64,000 nt of DNA. Source: Paraburkholderia terricola (GTDB taxonomy: Bacteria; Pseudomonadota; Gammaproteobacteria; Burkholderiales; Burkholderiaceae). Location of the stretch: assembly GCF_900142195.1 (NCBI RefSeq), contig NZ_FRAB01000023.1, positions 1-64,000 of the forward strand, read 5' to 3'. A program made the translations under genes and the position numbers. The notes below the pieces were generated by a model, which searched no databases, was not told the origin of the DNA, and saw only the letters and a list, made by a program, of their open reading frames with translations. Below, in pieces: positions 7,791 through 14,556 of this stretch. Position 1 is the stretch's first letter. Each line of letters starts with the position of its first letter.

Positions 7791-8615
7791 CTAACGCACG
7801 CCTTTCGCGATTTGCAGCCAGCGAGCCGGAGGCATGCCGTATGTCTTCGTGAAGTGCCGCGTCATGTGGCTCTGGTCGGCGAAGCCGACGGCCGCGGCCA
7901 CGTCGGCTAGCGTGACGCCACGCAGCATCATCGCTCGCGCGGCATCGAGCCGGCGCATGGTCAGGTAGCGGTAAGGGCTCGTGCCATAGAACGTTCGAAA
8001 ATCGCGCGACAGGCTCCAGCGGTCCCGTCCGGTTGCTGTTTCGATTTCCTCCAGCGTGACGACCCGTTGCGAGTGCGCATGCAGATAGTCGCGCGCGAGT
8101 CGAGCACTGGCGAAATCTCCGCCGGCGCGCGGCGACGGCGTGCGGGACACCGCCGCGAGCGCAAGCGCCAGTTCAGCGAGCGCGTCGTGTCGTTCGAGCG
8201 GCTCGATGCGATGGGACGGTTGCTGCAGCAAGGTCTCGGTCGCCATCGACAAACGGACGTCCGTCGTCACGCCGCCCTCGATGAACGGCAGCGCCCGGCC
8301 GCCCAGGACTTCCTGAAACAGCGCCGGCTCGATATAAACCATCCGGTAATGAAAGCCTTCACCCGTGCCGGCCTGGCCGTCGTGCGGTTCGTCGGGATGA
8401 AGCACCATCGTATGGCCGGGCAAGCTGTGGCGCATGCCGCGCCGGTAGTTGAACGTTTGCACGCCGGCCAGCGTGCGGCCGATCGCGTAGGTATCGTGCC
8501 GATGCAGCGCATAAGCCTTGCCTTCGAAGAAGGCTTCGATGCGTTCGATCCCTTCCATCGGTTCAGCCCGATGCACCCAATCAGCGCGTTTCAGAACATT
8601 GTCTCGTTGCTTCAT
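7791..8615 (-). CDS. AraC-family regulator with cupin-like sensor domain
   Basis: 274 residues. The N-terminal AraC-binding cupin-like domain shows ALHRHDTYAIGRTLAG and LHPDEPHDG. The C-terminal domain has the two helix-turn-helix motifs; the second, LADVAAAVGFADQSHMTRHFTKTYG split across about residues 230-255, is the AraC/XylS signature. It probably controls the cupin gene downstream or the MFS carrier gene on the other side (stop at 8615 side, 81 bp). Effector not predictable. Confidence 0.9.
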   Translation of the reverse strand: MKQRDNVLKRADWVHRAEPMEGIERIEAFFEGKAYALHRHDTYAIGRTLAGVQTFNYRRGMRHSLPGHTMVLHPDEPHDGQAGTGEGFHYRMVYIEPALFQEVLGGRALPFIEGGVTTDVRLSMATETLLQQPSHRIEPLERHDALAELALALAAVSRTPSPRAGGDFASARLARDYLHAHSQRVVTLEEIETATGRDRWSLSRDFRTFYGTSPYRYLTMRRLDAARAMMLRGVTLADVAAAVGFADQSHMTRHFTKTYGMPPARWLQIAKGVR

Positions 8616-8696
8616 CGCGGTTATCGCACGCCGGCGATCGAAAGTTGAGCCTGTCTCCTAAGGCATTCGATAATAACGCAGCCGCGATTTGCCGCT

Positions 8697-10010
8697 CTAC
8701 GCAGCGGCATCGTCCCTGATCGGTTGCCGAGCCATGAACCAGTAGAACAGCGCCGCACACCCCGCGATAGCGCCGCCTGAAATAAACGCGAGCGCATACG
8801 ATCCCGTCCGGTCGACAATAAAACCCGCGACAACAGGCGAGAAGGCCCCGCCGAAATAACCGCCGAAGTTCTGAATCGCGCTCACCGACGCAATCATCGA
8901 CGAAGGCGCAATATCCGCCGCGAGCGCCCAGGCCGAACCAATCACCGCGGCAATGAAAGCAAGGCCGATGGTAAACAACACGAGCGTCACACTCAGCGCA
9001 TGCGTAAACGGTATGGCAATCGCGCAAACGGCGGCGCCCGCCGCGCAGCACGCGATCAACAGCCGCTTCGCGCCGATGGGCGACGCGAGTTCCCGATCGA
9101 CGATCTTCTTCGCCAGATAGCCCACCGCGATTTCACCCAACGCGCCGCCGACCCAAGGAATACCCGCATACATGCCGAGTTGCGCGAACGAGATATGAAA
9201 GCGGTCGAGCAAATACAACGGTAAAAATACGAGGAAAATATTCCACAGCCAGATCGTGCAGAAGTAGCCGAGAATCATCCCCCACACGCTACGGCGAGTG
9301 AACAGCGAGCGCCACTTGAGCGACGACGTCGCGAGCGATCGTTCACGGCCGCCGCCGCCCGCCTCGATATAGTCGAGTTCTTCCTTCGACAAGCGTTGGC
9401 TGTCGACCGGGTTGCGATAAAGCAGCAGAAACAGCAGCGCGAAGCCGATGCCAAACGCACCCGTCACATGAAACAGCGAGCGCCAGCCGAACGCGATCAT
9501 CAATGCGACAAGCATGGCCGGCGCGAGCGCCGGTCCCCATTTCGACGACGAGTCCCACACGCCGGTCGCGAAGCCGCGCTCCTTGGCCGGGAACCATGCA
9601 GCGGTGATTTTCGCCGAGGTCGGCCAGCACGGCGCCTCGCCCACCGCGAGCAACGCACGCATCACCACTAACCCCGAGATCGACCCGACCACGCCCGTCA
9701 ACCAGGTCGCCACGCTCCACCAGATCATGCCGAGCGCGTACGCACGCTTCGCGCCGAAGCGGTCGATCACCCATCCGGCCGGCAACTGCATCACCGCGTA
9801 AGTCCATGCGAACACGCTGCCGAGCAAGCCGATCTGCGTGCGCGTGAGCCCGAGTTCCTGAATCATTCCGGGCGCGGCGATCGACAGGCTCGCGCGGTCC
9901 AGATAGTTGATGATCCCGCCGAGCAGCAGCCAGATCAGCACATGCCAGCGGTAATTGAGGCGAGCGGGCCGCGTTGCGGCGGCCGATGCGGTGATGATGT
10001 CCTTGTCCAA
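8697..10010 (-). CDS. MFS transporter, anion:cation symporter (ACS) family
   Basis: 437 residues with 12 predicted helices. After helix 2 it carries the MFS loop sequence GWVIDRFGAKRAYA, and the start NYLDRASLSIAAP is typical of ACS carriers for hexuronates, glucarate or galactonate. The start is TTG at 10010 with GGAGA upstream (on the minus strand); no ATG gives a complete first helix. Cytoplasmic-membrane uptake of an organic acid anion by proton symport is likely; the substrate is not deducible. Same strand as the AraC gene. Confidence 0.88.
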   Translation of the reverse strand: MDKDIITASAAATRPARLNYRWHVLIWLLLGGIINYLDRASLSIAAPGMIQELGLTRTQIGLLGSVFAWTYAVMQLPAGWVIDRFGAKRAYALGMIWWSVATWLTGVVGSISGLVVMRALLAVGEAPCWPTSAKITAAWFPAKERGFATGVWDSSSKWGPALAPAMLVALMIAFGWRSLFHVTGAFGIGFALLFLLLYRNPVDSQRLSKEELDYIEAGGGGRERSLATSSLKWRSLFTRRSVWGMILGYFCTIWLWNIFLVFLPLYLLDRFHISFAQLGMYAGIPWVGGALGEIAVGYLAKKIVDRELASPIGAKRLLIACCAAGAAVCAIAIPFTHALSVTLVLFTIGLAFIAAVIGSAWALAADIAPSSMIASVSAIQNFGGYFGGAFSPVVAGFIVDRTGSYALAFISGGAIAGCAALFYWFMARQPIRDDAAA

Positions 10011-10183
10011 ATCGCGTCTCCGTTCAGATGGCCTCGCGCGGCCATTTTTGGTCGTGGGTGACTGAACGGAAAGTGTACGAATGGAAACGCTCCGGCTTCA
10101 ATGTCGAAACCGGATGGGCCGATAGCGTTTGCGTTATCGAATGGCGGCTTTCATCGAGCATTCACAAGCCGGCTCGCCGCCGC

Positions 10184-10717
10184 TCAACTCCAGTCATCCA
10201 TATCGTGTTTGATGCTGTGGCGATTGGCGATCAGCGTCTCGACGCTCGGCTCGTTGTTCATCGCGCGCTGGATCGCGAGCTTCGTCGCCTCGTAGTTGGT
10301 GCGGTACATGTCCTTCTTGTCGAGGTTGGGGTCCGTCACGCAACGCGGGTCGATCCATACGAGGCTGATGATGCACAGGTCGTTGGCCTGGTCCTTGGGC
10401 AGAATGCCCTCGATCAAACAATCGACCACCGCGTCGGCAGTGGCGGACTGCACGACTCCGCCGAACAGATCGATGGTCGCCATGTCCTTCAGCGTGACCT
10501 TCGGGACGATGATGGTCGCGGGCCGCACCATCTGATTGCACGCGCGAATCGCGAACATCGCCGTGTGCCCCTTGCTTTGCGCCATCATGCCGGCGAACGC
10601 GTGACCGACCGGGCCGTCGACGCGGCCGATCAGGATCTCCGGCATGGCGTCGGTCGCCTGGCCGTCGGCGGCGAACACGGTCGCTTCGCCCGCGCGGAAT
10701 GTCAGATCGGTACTCAT
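10184..10717 (-). CDS. formaldehyde-activating-enzyme (Fae) homologue, active-site His apparently replaced
   Basis: 177 residues from ATG 10717, with AAGGAG eight bases upstream. Fae condenses formaldehyde with tetrahydromethanopterin. Family blocks are clear: ILIGRVDGPVGHAF, PATIIVPKVTLKDM, EGILPKDQANDL, and the strongly conserved YEATKLAIQRAMNNEP. From memory of the family, canonical Fae has a catalytic His in an AHIDLxIG segment; here the aligned segment reads AMPEILIG, so Met stands in for His. That points to a Fae paralogue (Fae2/Fae3 type) rather than the main enzyme. It is divergent from the quinoprotein-relay genes at 11064-14094, linking it to quinoprotein alcohol oxidation. Confidence 0.85.
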   Translation of the reverse strand: MSTDLTFRAGEATVFAADGQATDAMPEILIGRVDGPVGHAFAGMMAQSKGHTAMFAIRACNQMVRPATIIVPKVTLKDMATIDLFGGVVQSATADAVVDCLIEGILPKDQANDLCIISLVWIDPRCVTDPNLDKKDMYRTNYEATKLAIQRAMNNEPSVETLIANRHSIKHDMDDWS

Positions 10718-11063
10718 GGGTAAGCTCCTTGGCTGGTTGCAGGGATAAATCGCTGGTCGAAAAGACGGCTGAATGCAAGGACAATGCCCAGGGCGCGCGA
10801 TCGAGTGCGCGACCGGCACATATGCCGCTATATCGGCGCGAAGTCGTGGCGTTACGGCGTTTTTGTTTCTGGCGGCACGACGCACGGATACGCATGACGG
10901 GCGGCCGTGGAAGGTGACAGTGAGCAAAGTGTCAGCCTTTCGTTACAGCAAGCCACGGGAAGTCGCTAGGTTATTCGCGGAAGCCCGCGCTATGATTTCG
11001 CCGAGCCTCACTTCTTTATCAACTTACGGTGAAGACCGCAGTGCATCCCATCTCCGGTTCCTT
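10718..11063. promoter_or_regulatory. divergent promoter region between fae-like and quinoprotein-relay genes
   Basis: 346 bp, partly open in the relay-gene frame because the true start of that gene is uncertain (ATG 10992 or 11064). It must hold the promoters of both transcripts. I found no clear palindrome or pair of hexamers. Confidence 0.4.
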
Positions 11064-12062
11064 ATGGTCGCGGAAATAAACGGCTTGATCCGCCCGGAGA
11101 TCCGCGCGCTCATCGCAGGGTTATGCGCCGCGTTGCTGTGCGCCGCAGCAACGCCGTCAGCGGATGCGGCGCCATCCACGGCCAAGGCCGTATCCCAGCC
11201 GGCCGTGTTGAGCGTCACGCAACTGGCGCCGGGGCTCTACGCCCACCGCGGCCACGACGATGTTGCGACGCGTCAGAACGGCGGCGACATCGCCAACGTC
11301 GGCTTCGTGATCGGCACACGCTGCGTCGCGGTAATCGATACCGGCGGCACCGCCGCCGAGGGCCGCGCGCTGCGCGCCGCGATTCGCGCCGTCACGCCGC
11401 TGCCGGTGTGTTATGTGATCAATACCCACATGCATCCCGACCACATTCTCGGCAACGCCGCGTTCGTCGACGATCATCCGCAATTCGTCGGCAGCGACAA
11501 ACTGGCGGAAGCGGAGATGTCGCACGCGGCAAACTATCTGCGCGTGCTGACGCGCGAACTGGGCGACGTCGCCGCCGGCAGCCGCGTGATTCCGCCCACG
11601 CTGCCGGTTCACGACACGCTCGATCTCGACCTCGGCTCGCGCGTCCTGACGTTGCGCACGTGGAAAACTGCCCATACGAACAACGATCTGACCGTCTACG
11701 ATAAAAGAACAGGCACGCTGTGGCTCGCCGATCTGCTGTTTGCGGGCTGTCTGCCGGTGATCGACGGCAGCGTGCTCGGCTGGCTCGACGACCTCGCGAC
11801 AATCCGCGCACTGCCGGGCGTGCGGCGTGTGGTGCCGGGGCACGGTCCCCTGCGCGTTCAATGGCCCCAGGCGCTGGATGCCGAACGCGACTATCTGGCT
11901 CGCCTCGCGCGCGATGTCCGCGCGGCAATCCGTGCCGGCCAGACCATGCAGCAGGCCGTCGATACGATCGGCGTCGATCAGCGCGGCCGGTGGCGGCTGG
12001 TCGATGTCTATCACCGCCGCAATGTGACGGCGGCGTATGCCGAACTCGAGTGGGAGCAGTAG
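11064..12062 (+). CDS. quinoprotein-relay MBL-fold metallohydrolase 1, exported
   Basis: 332 residues if started at ATG 11064, which gives a signal peptide (GLIRPEIRALIAGLCAALL then PSADAA); ATG 10992 is an alternative and neither has a strong ribosome site. MBL fold with all ligands: HMHPDH within NTHMHPDHILGN (H122, H124, D126, H127), H204 in AHTNNDLTV, the Asp in LWLADLL and the final His in VPGHGPL. It matches the family described as quinoprotein relay system zinc metallohydrolase 1, related to SoxH. Expected periplasmic, acting with the SoxYZ-like carrier that follows 65 bp downstream. The reaction is not established for this family. Confidence 0.85.
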   Translation: MVAEINGLIRPEIRALIAGLCAALLCAAATPSADAAPSTAKAVSQPAVLSVTQLAPGLYAHRGHDDVATRQNGGDIANVGFVIGTRCVAVIDTGGTAAEGRALRAAIRAVTPLPVCYVINTHMHPDHILGNAAFVDDHPQFVGSDKLAEAEMSHAANYLRVLTRELGDVAAGSRVIPPTLPVHDTLDLDLGSRVLTLRTWKTAHTNNDLTVYDKRTGTLWLADLLFAGCLPVIDGSVLGWLDDLATIRALPGVRRVVPGHGPLRVQWPQALDAERDYLARLARDVRAAIRAGQTMQQAVDTIGVDQRGRWRLVDVYHRRNVTAAYAELEWEQ

Positions 12063-12127
12063 CAGTAGCAGGACCCATGAGCGCCGCGCGCATGCCGTGC
12101 CCGCGCCGCGAATGAAGGAGACGACAG

Positions 12128-13006
12128 ATGCAAGCCATGAAACCTCACGCGGTGACATGGGCCGCAGGATTCGCGCTCGTCAGCATGCTGACGATGGGCC
12201 ACGTGACCCAGGCGGCGCAGTCCTCGCCCGACGACGACCCCAACAAGGTGGCCAGTTGGCTGGATTTCCGCGCGGGCACCTTCCAGGACCGGCCGATCGA
12301 CGCCCACGGCGATGCGGTCATCAAGCTCGACGCGCCGAAGCGCGCCGCCGACGCCGCGATCGTGCCGATCTCGATCACCGCGCAATTCCCGCAAACGCCC
12401 ACGCGCTACATCCGCAAGATTTATCTGTTCATTGACCAGAACCCCGAACCCTACGCGGGATGGTTCGAGTTCACGCCCGAGTCGGGACGCGCCAGCATCG
12501 AAACGCGTGTACGTGTGGAGGATTACACGTTCATGCGCGCCATTGCGGAGACCAACGACGGCCGCCTGTATAGCGCGGTGCGTTTCGTCAAGGCGTCGGG
12601 CGGCTGTTCGGCGCCGGCCGGCAAGGACGACGAAGCCGCCGCGGTGAATGTCGGCAAGATGCGTCTGCGCACCGAGGGCGCCGCGCCCGCCGGCCAACCG
12701 CAACTCGCGCAGCTGATGATCAGCCATCCCAATCGTACCGGCATGGCGATGAACCAGATCACCCGCATGTATGCGTCCGCCTATTACGTTCGCAAGATCG
12801 ACGTGACCTACGCGGGCAAGCCGGTGATGACCGCGAACGTGAATTTCTCGATCAGCGAGAATCCGAACTTCCGCTTTTATTTCATGCCGCGCGGCAGCGG
12901 CGAACTGAAGGCGGCCGTACAGGACACGCAAAAACACGTCTTCGAAAGCGCGATCAGCGTGCCGGCGCAAGGCGTCGCGGCCCAGCCCGCGCCGGCGCAC
13001 ATGTGA
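12128..13006 (+). CDS. quinoprotein-dehydrogenase-associated SoxYZ-like carrier protein
   Basis: 292 residues; ATG 12128 with AAGGAG seven bases upstream. Signal peptide to about residue 30. It is a fusion of a SoxY-like domain (about 40-165) and a SoxZ-like domain (about 185-285). The SoxY part ends in ASGGCSAPAG; C160 corresponds to the Cys that carries sulfur intermediates on the GGCGG arm of SoxY. The SoxZ part shows LMISHPNRTGM and FSISENPNFRFYF. In the Sox system the carrier binds substrate through this Cys; here the cargo is unknown. The stop overlaps the next gene by 4 bp (GTGA), implying translational coupling. Confidence 0.88.
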   Translation: MQAMKPHAVTWAAGFALVSMLTMGHVTQAAQSSPDDDPNKVASWLDFRAGTFQDRPIDAHGDAVIKLDAPKRAADAAIVPISITAQFPQTPTRYIRKIYLFIDQNPEPYAGWFEFTPESGRASIETRVRVEDYTFMRAIAETNDGRLYSAVRFVKASGGCSAPAGKDDEAAAVNVGKMRLRTEGAAPAGQPQLAQLMISHPNRTGMAMNQITRMYASAYYVRKIDVTYAGKPVMTANVNFSISENPNFRFYFMPRGSGELKAAVQDTQKHVFESAISVPAQGVAAQPAPAHM

Positions 13007-14094
13007 CGAAGAAGCGGATGAGCGAGGCACGTCACGCGCGCGCCGCTTCGACCCAGCGCATCTCGCGGTGCATGGCGGCAGCGCTCGCCGGTACATGGCT
13101 CGCGTTGCTGATGCTGGTCCTGCCGTTGCGCACCGCGCACGCGCAGCCGGCCGAGGCCGACGCAGCGTCCACGCAAGCGTCGCCCGCGATGGCGGCATCG
13201 GGCAGCGCTGTCCTGCCCGCGGTCGCGACGGGGCGTGACATTCCGAAGCCGGTCGAACTCGCGCCGGGCGTCTACGCGATGCTCGGCAACGGCGACGCGG
13301 TCGCGCCGCGCAATCATGGCATCGTCGCGAATAACGGCTTTCTGGTGGGCCCGAGCGGCGTGGTGGTGATCGACACCGGCTCGTCGTACCGCTATGGCCG
13401 CGCGATGATCGAAGCGATTCATCGCGTCACGCCCTTGCCGATCGAGTTGGTGATCCTCACCCATCAAGCGCCCGAATTCGTGTTCGGCGCGGCCGCGTTT
13501 CGCGATGCGGGCGTGCCGATTCTGGCGCACCGCCGCACCGCCGAATTGATCGCCGCACGCTGCGCGATCTGTTTGAAGAATCTGCGCCGCACACTGGGCG
13601 AGGACGAAATGGCCGGCTCGCGCGTGACGGTGCCGGACCGCACCGTCGACGATTCGACGCGCCTCCAGGTGGGCGGGCGCGAACTCGAACTGCTCTACTT
13701 CGGCACCGCCGCGACGCCGGGCGACCTTGCGGTGCGCGACGTGCAAACCGGCGTGCTGTTCGCCGGCGCGCTCGTGAACATCGGACGTATTCCCGAGCTT
13801 CGCAACGAGTCGATCCCCGGCTGGCTCGCTGCGCTCAAGCAGATCGACAATACGCCTGGCGTCGCCAAGGTGGTGCCCGCCTTCGGTCCGGTGGTCGCGC
13901 CTGCGCGCATCGGCGAGGCCGGCGAGTACCTGCGCGCACTCGATGCGGCGGTGCGTCACGCGTACGCTTCCGGCGACGGACTCGTGAGCGCGAAGGAGCG
14001 CACACAAACACCGCGCTTTCGTACATGGAAACTGTATTCGGTGGCGCACCCGCAAAACGTGCAACGGGTTTATCTGGAGTTGGAGCAGCGCTGA
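13003..14094 (+). CDS. quinoprotein-relay MBL-fold protein 2, with all metal ligands lost
   Basis: 363 residues from GTG 13003, overlapping the carrier stop; ATG 13018 is an alternative. Exported: hydrophobic stretch ending RTAHAQ. It aligns over its length with the upstream MBL protein (APGVYAMLGNG, GFLVGPSGVVVIDTGSS, FGAAAF), but the ligand positions are gone: HxHxDH reads HQAPEF (154-159), the next His region reads AATPGDLAV, the bridging Asp region reads FAGALV, and GHGP reads AFGP. As written it cannot hold the usual zinc pair. Likely a binding or structural partner of the active paralogue. It belongs to the family named metallohydrolase 2 by context; whether other members keep zinc needs comparison. 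Confidence 0.8.
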   Translation: MTKKRMSEARHARAASTQRISRCMAAALAGTWLALLMLVLPLRTAHAQPAEADAASTQASPAMAASGSAVLPAVATGRDIPKPVELAPGVYAMLGNGDAVAPRNHGIVANNGFLVGPSGVVVIDTGSSYRYGRAMIEAIHRVTPLPIELVILTHQAPEFVFGAAAFRDAGVPILAHRRTAELIAARCAICLKNLRRTLGEDEMAGSRVTVPDRTVDDSTRLQVGGRELELLYFGTAATPGDLAVRDVQTGVLFAGALVNIGRIPELRNESIPGWLAALKQIDNTPGVAKVVPAFGPVVAPARIGEAGEYLRALDAAVRHAYASGDGLVSAKERTQTPRFRTWKLYSVAHPQNVQRVYLELEQR

Positions 14095-14107
14095 GCGATA
14101 AGGAAAC

Positions 14108-14365
14108 TCATTGCTTGATCGGTGCTGTCTCGCTCGACGCCGACGCTCCCTCGGGCGACATCGCTTTCGCGCGCTTGTCCATCAGGGTGCCCGACGCGTT
14201 GCCATGAACGCCCTTGCCGGCTTCTTCCTGCATCTGCTGTCCGGCCTTTCCCGGTTCCTCGCGTGGCTGGGCCTGCGTGGTCGATTTATCGGTTCCGCCT
14301 TGCGCAAACGCGCAGACGCTGGCGGCGATCGCTATCGCGCCGCTCGCTATTCTGATCATGTTCAT
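14108..14365 (-). CDS. small secreted hypothetical protein
   Basis: 85 residues from ATG 14365, with GGGAGA eight bases upstream. Signal peptide MNMIRIASGAIAIAASVCAFAQ, then a hydrophilic low-complexity mature part rich in Gln, Glu, Lys and Ser (for example QAQPREEPGKAGQQ). No fold or family recognised; probably a disordered periplasmic protein. It converges on the quinoprotein-relay operon, with 13 bp between the two stops. Confidence 0.55.
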   Translation of the reverse strand: MNMIRIASGAIAIAASVCAFAQGGTDKSTTQAQPREEPGKAGQQMQEEAGKGVHGNASGTLMDKRAKAMSPEGASASSETAPIKQ

Positions 14366-14556
14366 GGTCGTCTCCCATTCGAAGCTGTCTCGTCGCCGTA
14401 TAGGCACAGTGATATCAGCATCACGCGTGCCAGCAACCGTTGAGACGAACGGGAAATCCAACCGAGGTTATCGACGCGCCGCCGTTCGCGAGCGGCGCGT
14501 CAATGGTTCTGAACGCTCTCTTATTGGCGTTTCTCGTCGGCGTTTATCGTCGGCGT

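Noticed and set aside
10718..11063. xoxF or pqq gene expected near the relay cluster
   Set aside because: No such gene in or beside the cluster; the neighbouring genes are a Fae-like protein, an MFS carrier and a secreted protein.
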